Below are positions 11,383-22,111 of a stretch of DNA of 50,955 bases, piece after piece (within the stretch, counting starts at the first letter, position 1; each line of letters opens with the position of its first letter). The stretch comes from Gnetum montanum (lineage: Eukaryota > Streptophyta > Gnetopsida > Gnetales > Gnetaceae): NCBI GenBank assembly GCA_015680685.1, contig MNCI01022141.1, positions 3,411 to 54,365 on the forward strand, read 5' to 3'. The notes beneath the pieces were generated by a model, which did not search any database, was not told where the DNA came from, and saw only the letters and a list, made by a program, of their open reading frames with translations. Made by a program: the position numbers and the translations under genes.

Positions 11383-14290
11383 ACACCCAAACAAAAATGT
11401 TTGTAGAAAGGAGAGCCCTCACAACCACGAGAGAAGCAACCTAGAGTTGGAAGGGGCTAGCAGGAACAAGGCCAAGAAAAACAAGAGGCAACCCATGCAA
11501 TAGGATCTCTTCATGAGGAGCCCGAAGTGGATTTTTTTCTTTAGATTCTAGAAGAAGAAGTGCCTATAGAACAATCTCAATGAGGAGAAGCACCTAGAAC
11601 TATGCCAAGGCTTGAGGTCACTCTGACTTAGGCCTACCTAGACATCATCAAGTCTCAAGAGATCCAAAGATCAATTCTTCAAGAAATAAACTTTGGGCCA
11701 ATTTTGGAGAAATCTCCAAAGGATGTTAGCACACAATTGCAAACCTCTCCCATGTGGCTAATCATCACAACTAGTGGGGAGTAGTACATGAGAGAGACCT
11801 ATCTCTTCTAAAGTAACCAAAGGCCAAGGTCCATTATAAAAATCAAGGACATTCAAGTATCCTACTCGATGGACACCATCGCATAGGCACTGGGGTTGCT
11901 AAACATTAGAACACAGTTGGCAAAGATATCAACAAAAGTAGATCCTAAGGAAAAAAGGGAGTGGACCCAATGATGCTACAAGGTAGACTATAAGCAGTAT
12001 GCCACACTCACAATAGCAAAGTGTATTTATTTCAAGATTGTGGCTTATCACTTCAATCCAATGGTGAGGCTAAGCAAAGTGACTACCTTCTCTGCTCAAG
12101 CATGCATCACTCTAAGTGGGAAATTTCCTGTTAACCTTTCACAACTAATTTATTTGGAGATAGAGAAGCACTTTAGGAGAATGAATGTGAAAGGAAGACC
12201 CTGCCATTTCCTTACCTTGTTAGGAAACTTTGCAAGAGGGTAGATATTATTTTCTATTCAAATGACACTCTCAGGCATGGTTCCTTGGCCTCACGGGTAG
12301 AAATCATGAAAGATAAAATGCCAACAACCATTCAAGAAGGGGAGCTGCTACCACCACCACCCACTTAGAAGACAACACCATAGGCTCACATAGTCCTTGA
12401 GTGTCTGTGACAACTCTGAGAGCAGCTCTTAAGTGAACAAGAGCAACAAGAAAGAATGAGTTGGGAAAATCCATTTGTGTATCAGCTAGTAATGAGTAAC
12501 CTTAATGAGGTGGCTCGAACAGTAAGCCCAATGGAGAGGGGTGGTTCCATTTTCTCTGCCCAAAGAATGCAACTACCTTTGAGGTCAAATCCTAATGTTT
12601 GTGAGGTGATGGTATCATTAGCAACACATCATCCATTCCTAAAAATCTCTAGGAATGCCACCACTTTCTTAGTGATGTTGGAGGAAGGTGAAGAGGCAAC
12701 TATCTTGGTGATGTAACACCAAGGGTAGGAGAAAATGGTAGAAGTGGTAGTTGACCATGTAACTAAAGAACCAAATACACCTATGATGTCTATACTAGAC
12801 GTATCTGTACTCCAAGATGTGCAAATATCTGTGGGCATAGTTAGTGGGGAATTGAACACAACCTAGCATGAACAACTACTAGAACGACTGGTAGGAACTA
12901 AGCAACTGACTCTAGATATCTTTGATCTTCTAGAGAACATCACTACAACCCAGTCAGAGATACTAAATGCAAGGGGTAGATGCATCATTTTGGAGGGACA
13001 ACTAGAAAAAGCCCAAGAGCATAATCAACACTTGGTCATGGAGGTTTCTAAACTTCATTCCGAACTTGCATAATAAGCAATTCTCAGCCTAGCAACAACA
13101 AGAGATGAAGCTATTAAACAACTTCAAGAATGATTTCAAAATGCTGAGGAGGAACTAGTAATATCCATCTTCAAATATTCCATGGTAGAAGCTAAAATGC
13201 ACTCAATCAAAAAGGACTTAAATCAAATGCACCAAGAAACTAAAGCATTGATTGCACAAAATCATCACCTACGAAATGTTGATGCTCAGAGAGATCAAAT
13301 GCAAAAATCCATTCATCAATAGCAAGAGTAACTTACTAGAGTCAACATTGAACTAAGGAAATTGGCCATGAAGAACTGCAATCTATCAATGAAGGAGGTA
13401 CACACCTTACAACAAAAGTTTTCCATTGAAATTACCACCTGGAAGAATGAAGCTCTTAAGTTTAAGAAAGTGAAAAATCACTATAGGGACCAGGTTGGCT
13501 TACAAAAGGAATTAATGAAAAATAAATCTAGATGGCAAACACTAAAGTAAATGAATCCTTCTAGCAACTCTAGCAAGGAAGAGAGATGTGGCAGCCCATC
13601 CTTGATGGGATTAATGCCTATAACAAAGTGGAGATTCACTTAAAGGAGTTGTAGATCGAAGAGATGACAAAGTATATAGAGTTAGCCAATCTCCGTTATG
13701 CAAACTTAGCAACGCTAATAGCTAGACAACCAGAATTAGAATTGGAGAAATAGGTGGCTAGCTCATATCTGCTATATAAGGCCGAGTTCAAACACGACAA
13801 GGACACTAAGCAAAAGCTTGAGATTGTAACACTAAACTTGAAGTCCTAAAAGGGTGATTCATAGATCAATGATCCATCACTGAGGACCTAGCTAGATGGA
13901 TGAATGACTACCAGGAGTTGAAGAACATAGTGTGTGTGTTCAACATTGAATGCAAATAGTTTGCTACCTATTTTGTCAATGTTAAGGAGTTGTTTTTAGC
14001 AATCCCGTATCCTTGAGATGTGTCCATTCCAACCCACATTGGGAAAGCTATGTGGATGGTGCATGATCCTAGGAGTAATAAGGAGAAAATGAAAGCACTA
14101 CTAGATGCTTTTCGCCTTCCACCTAAAGCTACAGTAGTAGTAGGACTATCATAGCCACCTCAACCATTGCTAATGAGTTAAGCCGGTGAAGGTTCTTTGG
14201 AGCCTCAGGAACCACCACCACCTAGGACCATTTGATCTTCTCCAACAAGCTTCACATGATCAAGGAACATGTTGTCCAATTCTTAAAGAG
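11383..14290 (+). pseudogene. Extra ORF between pol and 3' LTR: transposon-protein domain plus coiled coil
   Basis: One frame from ATG 11383 runs to about 12243 with roughly ten stops, nearly all in positions where Trp, Gln or Arg codons would mutate to stops, and continues after a few shifts to a stop near 14285 (about 970 codons). The part at about 11840-12300 (SYSMDTIA, ALGLLNIRTQ, VNLSQLIYLEIEKHF, RPCHFLTLLGNFARG) resembles the 'putative plant transposon protein' domain (PF20167) that accompanies some Ty3/gypsy elements. A helical coiled-coil segment follows (about 12850-13550), then a C-terminal region with a Pro-rich end. The other gypsy copies here lack it. The function is unknown; it occupies the position of an env-like or additional ORF in Athila/Tat elements. 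The domain call rests on motif memory only. Confidence 0.65.
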
Positions 14291-14475
14291 TTGTGTCATG
14301 GTATTCAATTTTGTATCCTGAACACCAATATTCTTTGTAATGTTTTGATTTGTACACATGAGCACTCTATTTTTTGTCAAGTCAGTTAAATTTGTTTTGT
14401 TGAAAGACAAGTCAATCAATAATCCCATACTTTTCCAATTTTGTAAAAGAACTTAAGGATGAGTTTTCATTCAGT

Positions 14476-14485
14476 TGTGGGGGTA
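14476..14485 (+). other. Polypurine tract of element 1
   Basis: TGTGGGGGTA lies immediately before the LTR start TGATGAG and after the family-conserved phrase GAGTTTTCATTCAG. This is the expected site of plus-strand priming by RNase H. The same tract is found before the LTRs of elements E, 2, 3, G and Z. Confidence 0.75.
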
Positions 14486-15228
14486 TGATGAGACATTTTT
14501 GGTTGGTTGCATCAACGAGGCCTCATTGACATAGCCAACCANNNNNNNNNNNNNNNNNNNNNNNNNNNNNNNNNNNNNNNNNNNNNNNNNNNNNNNNNNN
14601 NNNNNNNNNNNNNNNNNNNNNNNNNNNNNNNNNNNNNNNNNNNNNNNNNNNNNNNNNNNNNNNNNNNNNNNNNNNNNNNNNNNNNNNNNNNNNNNNNNNN
14701 NNNNNNNNNNNNNNNNNNNNNNNNNNNNNNNNNNNNNNNNNNNNNNNNNNNNNNNNNNNNNNNNNNNNNNNNNNNNNNNNNNNNNNNNNNNNNNNNNNNN
14801 NNNNNNNNNNNNNNNCTTGGTAATCCCAGTAATGTTATTGCTTGGTATGCCTAGTAGCATAGTGCTTGGTCACCCAGTAGTGGATATGTATGTTCAGGAT
14901 GTGTATGGAAAGTGGGAACGGATACTTATGTTAGGATTAGTTAAATAGTAGTTAATTAATTAATTTAGATTAGTTAATCTAAATTACAATTTGAGCACCC
15001 AAAATATAAAATACAAAATGATAAAAAATCAGATGCCTCAGTTACACTTAATCATACTAATGTATATCAAAAGTGCAATTAGGAGGACAACGATTAACTT
15101 TAAGGCTAGATTCACTTCCTAAAGGGCTAGTGCACTCGCAATGATAAAGTCCATGGAATTCAACTGAGTCACACATGAATGCTTCATGATTCATATGGTT
15201 GGGCATAGGGGTACCTCACCGCTCATCA
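14486..15228 (+). repeat. 3' LTR of element 1 with internal assembly gap
   Basis: The LTR starts TGATGAGAC after the polypurine tract and ends GCTCATCA. Its U3 differs from the rest of the family: in place of GATATC units it has an imperfect inverted repeat GGTTGGTTGCATCAACGAGG / CCTCATTGACATAGCCAACC. The U5 side (14816-15228) matches the family well. Length includes a run of N. Confidence 0.85.
14542..14815. other. Assembly gap (274 N)
   Basis: Unknown bases within the U3/R part of the element 1 LTR. The gap starts directly after an inverted repeat. Apparent open frames across it are meaningless. The true length is not known. Confidence 0.95.
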
Positions 15229-16370
15229 GTATGCAAGCATAAGAAATCAGTATATGGATTGAAATTGGCCTCTTGTCAGTGGTATTTAAAATTCCATGAT
15301 GTCATCACTTCTTCTGGTTTTGAAGAGAACATCATGGATCAATGTATATACTAGAAGATTAATGGAAGAAAAATATATTTCCTTGACTTATATGTGGATG
15401 ATATCCTTTTTGCAACCAATGATAATGGATTTCTATATGAGGTGAGACAATTTCCCTCTAAGATCTTCGACATGAAGGATATGGATAAGGCATCTTATGT
15501 CATTGGCATTAAGATCCATAGGGACAGATCTAGATGCATTCTAGGATTTTCATTGGAAACTTGTATTAATAAATCTTTAGAGAGGTTTCAGATGAAAGAT
15601 TGTTCATTGAGTATAGCACCCATTATGAACAATGACAAGTTTAATTTGAACCAATTCCCCAGGAATGATTTAGAGAAAAGGCAGATGAGTAACATTTCAT
15701 ATGCTTTAGTTATTGTAAGCCTAATGTATGCCCAAGTTTGCACAAGACCTTACATTGCATTTTCTATGGGAATCTTGAGAAAATATCAGAGTAATCCAAG
15801 CATTGACCACTAGAGGGCTGCAAAGAAGATGATGATGTACCTTCAAGCTACAAAAGATTACATGCTTATGTATAGACAAACTAACAATCTAAAGGTGATT
15901 AGCTACTCTGATTCAGACTTTGCTAGCTATGTTGATTCAAGGAAATCAACATTTGATTATGTTTTTATGTTGGTTATAGAAGTTGTATCCTAGAGGAGTG
16001 CAAAGCAAACTTTGGTTGCTACCTCCACAATGACAGCAAAGTTCATTTCTTCTTGTGAAGCTACTTTACATGGTGTATGGTTGAAGAGTTTCATGTTAGG
16101 CCTTAGAATTGTAGATTCTATATCTAAGCCATTAATAATATTTTGTAACAATTCAACTACTATCTTTATGATTAAGAATAATAAGAGTAGCAATTGAAGT
16201 AAACACATCAATATAAATTACTTAGCCATAAGGGAACATATTAAGGAAAAAAAAGTGATCATTGAGCATATAAGCACTAAATTGATGATAGCTAATCCTT
16301 TGACAAAAGGAATGCCAATAAAGTCATTTAAGGATCATGTAGTTCATATGGGACTTGGTTTCATAATGTA
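15229..16370 (+). pseudogene. Ty1/copia pol fragment: C-terminal RT and RNase H
   Basis: In-frame copia RT codons start directly after the element 1 LTR (KKSVYGLKLA), followed by the catalytic LYVDDILFAT (about 15388-15417; YVDD kept), DMKDMDKASYVIGIKIHRDR, LMYAQVCTRPYIAF, then RNase H with YSDSDFAS (about 15908) and IEHISTKLMIANPLTKG near 16265-16310, where the usual ADPLTKG Asp is Asn. The TMEAEF-type glutamate is changed (TMTAKF). It would synthesise and process copia DNA. Few stops occur (15352, 15811, 15991, 16196). The 5' part of this element should lie beyond element 1, left of the window. Confidence 0.9.
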
Positions 16371-17101
16371 AATTTTTTGTACATATAATTTTATACTCTT
16401 AATAAAACTCTTATTCAATTGTGATGTTTCCTCATATCCAATTTTTACATACAGTTATTAGAGAAAATTCACATATGGCAGGACTTAGAATAAACATTAG
16501 GTTTATTCTTAAAGTTTAGTTACCATATAAGGAATTAAGTTGAGAAATAATACATTATAATACATGGAAGATAATACTCACATTTAGAAGAACTATTGTC
16601 ATGATTCATGTATTTGTTTCTTGAAAGTTGGGTTTGATGAATATTAAGTTAAATGTCAAGTCCAAGTGGGAGAACATAAACCATTTACGCATTATGGCAA
16701 ACATACAATTTCAATATAACCATTTACACTTTATTGAAAGTTTCAATATAATTTTTTACACATTATTGAAAGTTTCAATATAATCATTTATACATGATTG
16801 AAATTTTTAATGTAATTGTTTGCATGTTATGGAAAGTTTTGATATAACAATTTATGTGTTATTGAAAGTTTCAATATAATCATTCCTGTACTATTGAAAG
16901 TTTCAATGTAACCATTTATGTGTTATGCAAAATTTCAATATAATCATTTATGTGTTATGGATAACAAATGGTTTTGAATTTGAAACCAACTAAATTTGTT
17001 GTAATGGTCTTCACAAGAATGGGCTTATATTTCCCATTTAACCTAGAAGTTAATCCTTGGTAATTAATTTTTTGCCCTATAAAATGCTCTTGATGAGAGA
17101 A
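16371..17101 (+). mobile_element. Copia 3' region: polypurine tract and partial 3' LTR
   Basis: After the pol stop a purine-rich AAGTGGGAGA (16664-16673) is the likely polypurine tract, and the LTR probably begins just after it. The U3 carries a 32-bp tandem array, followed by a TATA-like TATAAAAT at 17079-17086. The sequence is cut at 17102 by a gypsy-family LTR, so the copia LTR is incomplete here. The exact LTR start is not certain since no clear TG is present. Confidence 0.55.
16709..16964 (+). repeat. 32-bp tandem array, 8 units
   Basis: Eight units of exactly 32 bases (16709-16740, 16741-16772 and so on to 16964) share TTTCAATATAA and end in TTATTGAAAG. A ninth, diverged unit can be seen before them (about 16671-16702). 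The array lies in the putative U3 of the copia LTR, upstream of its TATA-like box, where enhancer repeats are often found. Confidence 0.85.
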
Positions 17102-17804
17102 TGATGAACTATGTTTTTCAATGACTAAGATATCAGGTATCCAATATTGGATATTTGATATCAGGGATCTGATATCTTAGCCCCAATATCAAATATTTGA
17201 TGTTGTGAGATGCATGCTTACCTATAAATACAATAGTTGAGTGCATAATTCATCCCATTCTTTTATCAATAGAGTATCCAAACTCTTGTAGTTTTATTCC
17301 ATAGTTTTAGAGAATAGTTAGTGAGTGCTTGTAGTGTGGATATGAGTTAGTTGTACAACATCTTATTCAAGTGGAAATGTACCTAGACACATTCCATGAA
17401 TGGCAATAAGATAGAGATTGATTCTTATTCATTGCAGGACTTTAACTTAAATTAGATTTACTTTTCATGTACTTAGTTAATACTTATGTTTTCATGCAAG
17501 TTAATCAATTGGCAGAATGAGCATGACTAGTTTTAAGTATAATCACATATTTGCTTGGTAATCCTAGCAATGTTATTGCTTGGTTTGCCCACTAGCATCA
17601 TTCTTGATAATCCCAATAGTGGATACATTGGTTCAAGATATGTGTGACAAGCAAGGAACAAACACTTATCACTCGTAGGCTAGTTTATACTTTATCTTTC
17701 TATTGTTAATTAGATCAAATAATTCATTTCTCTATTATCATTAGAAGTAGCATAGGGCTAGAACAACATCAACCATCATATGCCTCACTTTGAGCTAAAC
17801 CATA
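17102..17804 (+). repeat. Truncated gypsy-family LTR, plus orientation
   Basis: It starts TGATGAACTATG, has GATATC motifs (17130-17205), a TATA box CTATAAATAC (17222-17231) and U5-like sequence to CATATGCCTCA... near 17785. About 150 bases of the 3' end are missing, because a minus-oriented LTR begins at 17805. No polypurine tract lies directly before it, so it may be a solo LTR inserted in the copia LTR. Confidence 0.75.
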
Positions 17805-18622
17805 TGATGAGCAACAAGGTACCCCTACATCCAACCATACAAATCACAAAGGCATTATGCATAATCTGGTCAAATTCCATAGACCTATAGTTATCTCATA
17901 CACTAGTTTCTCTAGGAAGTAAAACAACATTGAGAATGCTCGTTGTCTTCCCAGCTACACTTGTGAGGCTCAAGGATATGGTTTAAGTGTGATTGAGGTA
18001 TATGAATTTTTATCATTTTATGTTTTATGGATGTAATCACCTACAACAAGAATAAAGGGTAGAGTAGATTGAAAACTAGTGTCTATTACCTAGCTAGCCT
18101 AACACAAGTAACCATTCCACTTTCTTGAACACATATAGCACTGCTAGACTATCAAATGTTAAGCGTTGCTGGGTTACTAAGCACTATATTAATGCTTGAA
18201 GTGCTAATGCTCATGTTCATTAATTACTAGAAATAAATTGCTTAATCAAATGCATTAAAGTAAAGAATAAGAAAGTAAAATGCAATAAGAAAAATATTAA
18301 GCTATTCTCAGTGCTGCAAGGATTGTCAAAAGAGTTTGTTTTATTCTCATCACATTGTTGTACTCAAGTACATTAGTTCTTGAACAAAGAACTATATACA
18401 CTTTATACTCCTTCTACGGGCACTTGGAAAATATTCTAACTCTAGGAAGAAGAAATAGCAATAACTTCACTACCTTGCTTGAAAACTGAAAACTAACTAA
18501 TGAATTACTACCCAAAACTAGAGCCCAAGTGTGGTATTTATAGACTCAGAGTATATACCCTGACATCAGATATCTGACATCGCATATCCGACATCGCAAT
18601 TGATATAAACAGTGATTCATCA
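17805..18622 (-). repeat. 3' LTR of element E (818 bp)
   Basis: Bounded by TGATGAG and TTCATCA. The TATA box is TATTTATA on the plus strand at 18535-18542, and U3 has irregular GACATC/GATATC motifs (18559-18605). Next to its internal edge a 135-bp tandem duplication repeats the LTR/polypurine junction. Confidence 0.85.
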
Positions 18623-18860
18623 TACCTCCACAACTGAATGAAAGCTCGTTCTCAAGTGAAGAAGAGAAGGAACAAGTTCTTTATAATATAACATATTGGG
18701 TAGGTATGTAATTATTAACTATTTGACATTGTGGCCGACACAAATGGTGATTCATCATACCTCCACGACTGAATGAAAGCTCATCCTTAAGTGAAGAGGA
18801 GGAGGAATAAGTTCTTTACAATATAACATATTAGGTAGGTATGGAATTATTGACAAACAT
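18590..18860 (-). repeat. 135-bp tandem duplication across LTR/polypurine junction
   Basis: The block beginning GACATCGCAATTG at 18590 recurs at 18725 (GACATTGTGGCC). Both copies contain TTCATCATACCTCCAC (18616, 18751), the end of U3 plus the polypurine tract, and AATATAACATATT. The second junction lies inside the element. Confidence 0.8.
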
Positions 18861-20088
18861 AACAAACTGACATAGATGAGATAGACATATAGACTTTGAC
18901 TGCCTAAGTATACAAAATTACAATTTTTACAACATTGGATGTTCATGAAAAAAGAAGTGAACACCTTGGAGAATATTAACATCCAACACCTCTTGGTAGT
19001 AGGAGAATGAGAGAGAGAGAATATATCCTTTGATCACGAACAATCCTCATTGTGTGGTATTGTTGCATCGTCCTTGTTAAAGATAGTGTCACTTCCAATC
19101 CATGCTTCCCACTACAATCACAATAGGATCATGAATTAGTATGCAATGTGTAACACATAACTATTAGATGCCTTGTCCCATCAGTGGTTACACTAGGCTA
19201 AGTTGTGATTGTGGTAGATTAGTTTCATTGATAGTGTTAGCAGGAAGGTTGATAAATAGGGTAAAATAGATAAGTGGTCCATTAAATTTGAAAGAATTTA
19301 ATACAAGAAAATATTTGAAAAGAGTATAAGAATCCACAATAATGAAAAGAAGAATTCACTAAAAATTGTTGTGAAGATGTGTACAATTGCATGTTATTGA
19401 TGGGGTAAATAGAAAAGCATTTGATTGTGAAAATGCCTAAGGATAAAGAACTTAACTAAGCCAACCAAAAGATATGCAATTGGGTCCTCCCCAAAGTAGG
19501 CACAAGTCTTTTATTCCCTTGCATAACTTCAAACCAAAGAGTTTGTTAGCTTTGTAGATGATTAATGGTTACAAAAGTTAAGTACAAAAACCCAAAAGTA
19601 ACTAACTAAGAATTCTAACACATTAAACCAGGACATTGAACTAAAGCATGAAACTAGTAGTGAGGTGGAACATGGAAAGCATAGATAGATAAGAGAGAGA
19701 GGGTGGAATGGAGTTCCTAATTATGGTCATGTGATGTTCCTTGTGGACTTTGTGGTTAAATGACTTGATAGGATATCCTTAGTCTAGACCAAAATCAACT
19801 ACTTTTAGTGACTTCGCATCAACATTTTAAGACCAATCCATCCCGTGAGACATAAGAGTTCTCCAAAGAAACAACCACTATTCCAAATTAGAGAAGAAGT
19901 GGGAAGTGAGAAAGGGCTTTAGTTAGAGGAGACAAGTCTCATAACCAGTGCTTGTAGCCTGTTTATTCTATCTAAGGAGTGTGCTTTGAATTTTCATTGT
20001 TGTTGATTTTTTCTTAAAATGGGAACCACACCATGCAAAGACATATGCATCTATTTTGTCCAAGGGGTGTGCTTTGAATCCTCATCTT
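18861..20088 (-). other. Non-coding post-pol block of element E
   Basis: No gene is seen. The sequence aligns (reverse complement) with 37460-38700 of element 3 and 10020-11380 of element 1. It includes a GA-rich run (19008-19020), the phrase CAACTTAGCC (minus strand, near 19200), and the conserved hairpin (19979-20033; arms GTGTGCTTTGAATTTTCA and TGGGAACCACACC). Confidence 0.6.
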
Positions 20089-20978
20089 ATGTTGGTTACA
20101 GTGCCTAAACTAAGATGGAATGCTAATAATCCAGTGAAGGTTTTTGCACTACCTCCCTTACCTTCCCATTTAGAGAATGTCCGATGTGGGCTATATGAGG
20201 GTGCCACTAGATCTACACTCTTATGTGCTAAGTCCTTGTGGGAATGCAAACACTCCAATGTGTTCCTATGGGAACAAGTTATAGCATTGAGGAAGGAAAA
20301 CAAAAAGCTAAGAGAGCAAGTAATAGACCTTATGGACTGAAAAGACTTCTTAGAAGCCCAAGTGGACAATAAAGACTCCTTGAGCACTAAGGAGATAACT
20401 TGAGCTCATTATTGGAGTCCGGTCCAAGTCAAGGTTACCCTAGCAAGATAGGTATCATAACAGAAGCTCCAAATTGATCTCATCAACTGCAAGGTTGGTG
20501 AGTGAAAAGATTATTGTGATTGGGTCCTCAAGTAGGGATATACATAAAAGGACCGCAAATAGATGTACAAAGTAGTATGGGATGCTTATCTTAACTGGCT
20601 AAAGGATGAGTCTATTGAGAGACAAAAGCTAGAACTATTCATGATGGGCATTAATGTGAATGAGGTCTATAAAATATTTGTAAAGAACGTGGTTGTAGAT
20701 GACTCCCTTACTCATCAGGTCACTATTGCATCAAGGAAAAAATTCATTGTCATGTTCTCACACAAGCCCCTTGCATGGAGCAATGTTGACAAGACTAATA
20801 TCCTAATGAGTATTGATCTTTGAAATGTGAACTAGGCCAACATTTCTGAAGACCAACTCCTTCACTATCTAAGGGTTGGTCTTCAGAACTTCCTTGAAGA
20901 ACATGTAGCTCTAGAACCATCTCAAGTTTTCTTGCATTTAGTTTTGGTTATTTATTTTATCTTAATGTATGTTGGTTA
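20089..20978 (+). pseudogene. Unidentified decayed ORF with coiled-coil segment
   Basis: A single plus-strand frame runs about 300 codons with no frameshift but about ten stops. It has a strongly helical, charged stretch (WEQVIALRKENKKLREQVI near 20270-20330) and a long helical part around 20560-20820 (AYLNWLKDESIERQKLEL). I do not recognise a family. The frame integrity suggests a real former protein, perhaps an additional ORF or gag-like coiled-coil protein of another retrotransposon. It lies antisense to element E and to the Tat-like protease fragment at 21758, so it may be an antisense extra ORF or an independent insertion. Confidence 0.45.
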
Positions 20979-21757
20979 ATAATTAGCTTTGTGTTGTTAT
21001 TCTTTGGGCACCAGAAGACACTACAGCTTCTTGACCATATGCTCCTTAGTTCCCTTAGTTGCTTTTAAGTTTCAGTTGTTTTGATTTCCTGTTGATGATG
21101 TTGTATGATGAGTGTTAGTCAAAACACTTTATTTGTTTTTTTGGATGATTTTTTTGGCTATTTTTATGATATTATGGACATTTTAACTTTAACTTTAATT
21201 TTAAATTTTAAATTTGGTTATGATGTTATAGTGTTATGGTTTCATTTACATTATGGTTCTACGTTGTAATCTATGTTTTGGCTACATTGGCTAGACTTGG
21301 TTGTCACACAATAGAAGGTTAAAATAGTTATGGAATAAAGTTATAAACTAAAGTGAAAATGAGATAGAAGGTTATTTTCTAGTTTAAGGCCATGGCAAGC
21401 CATGCAGTATTTTCTAGTTTTAGGCCATGGTAGGCTATCTAGTATTTGCAAGTTTAAGGCCATGGTGGGCCATAGTGATATAAAAGAAAATGCATATTTT
21501 TGGATATTTCATGTTTTATAATTTTTATGGATTTTTCAATTTTAAAAATTTTATGACATTTTTAGCTTTTTTAAACAAACAAAAAACAAGCTTCAATACT
21601 AAAAGAATAAAAGTAAACTCTAAGCTTTAGAAAAATAAATAAATCAACATAAAGGAAAACAAGGTCACAAATACAAAGGTAAATAAAGTAGAATCTAGGC
21701 CATTGGGCTATAAGTACATATGGTTACAGTGTTGTAAGCAAATATGAGTAAGAAGGA
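20979..21757. other. Non-coding AT-rich stretch with a short tandem repeat
   Basis: I see no gene. It contains three units of about 35 bp at 21371-21476 with the core AAGGCCATGGTGGGCCAT, then an AT-rich region (21480-21740). It may be the 3' flank of the ORF at 20089-20978 and the start of the Tat-like element. Confidence 0.5.
21371..21476 (+). repeat. 35-bp tandem repeat, 3 units
   Basis: Units at 21371-21406, 21407-21441 and 21442-21476 share GTATTTTCTAGTTTAAGGCC and the near-palindrome GGCCATGGTGGGCC. No function can be inferred. Confidence 0.8.
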
Positions 21758-22111
21758 TTAGGAGCATATATCACTTGTGCAAGTGTTTCCTAGTCTTTGA
21801 GAGACTGGGAAAGGTATATGGTCTATTTTGCACCAGTTTATATTCTCCATTTCCTTCACTGATAATGTTGAAGGGGAGCTCTTCCCATGATGCATCGATG
21901 GGTTTCTCCTTATTTGTTTTGGCCTCTTTGGCTCCATCAACCTCAATGATTTTGTGGCCAATAGCAAGAGTTTCTTCTTGAAACTCGACTTCAAACCCTT
22001 ATCCCACATTGACATTGTTAATAACTAAGGGGATTGCTTTTTCACTATGAATAATGATTTCACCTCCCTCATACAAAAAGTGTATTTCTTAGTGAATAGG
22101 TGAAGACACGG
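21758..22111 (-). pseudogene. Tat-like Ty3/gypsy pol fragment, downstream half (element H)
   Basis: On the minus strand from 22111 this continues the protease frame seen at 32690-32193, with SSPIH, IHFLYEGGEIIIHSE and then a linker (FEVEFQEETLAIGHKIIEVDG). This follows the order of Tat-lineage proteins just after the protease. It is separated from its upstream half by the insertion of element 2. No RT can be found further left; the match fades near 21758. Confidence 0.65.

Larger units (their letters stand above)
3326..15228 (+). mobile_element. Element 1: Athila-type Ty3/gypsy element with extra 3' ORF
   Basis: From left to right: gag (entered at about residue 70), protease, RT, RNase H, integrase, a conserved non-coding block, a very long extra ORF, polypurine tract (14476-14485) and 3' LTR (14486-15228). 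The 5' LTR and gag start are missing because element 0 is inserted at 3326; they should lie left of the window. On the right, the LTR end is followed at once by copia RT codons, so element 1 was inserted into a copia element, with predicted target duplication GTATG (15229-15233). All reading frames are broken. Confidence 0.9.
17805..20088 (-). mobile_element. Element E: 3' end of a minus-strand gypsy copy
   Basis: On the minus strand this has the post-pol non-coding block (20088 to 18623), polypurine tract and 3' LTR (18622 to 17805). No pol is attached: homology stops at about 20088, where an unrelated plus-strand ORF begins. The left edge is inserted into the LTR at 17102-17804, with a candidate target duplication CCATA (17800-17804). 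Confidence 0.8.

Noticed and set aside
14471-14860. Open frames spanning 14542-14815
   Set aside because: They cross unknown bases and have no coding content outside them.
16709-16964. CRISPR-like regular repeats
   Set aside because: Contiguous diverged tandem units without spacers, in a plant LTR.
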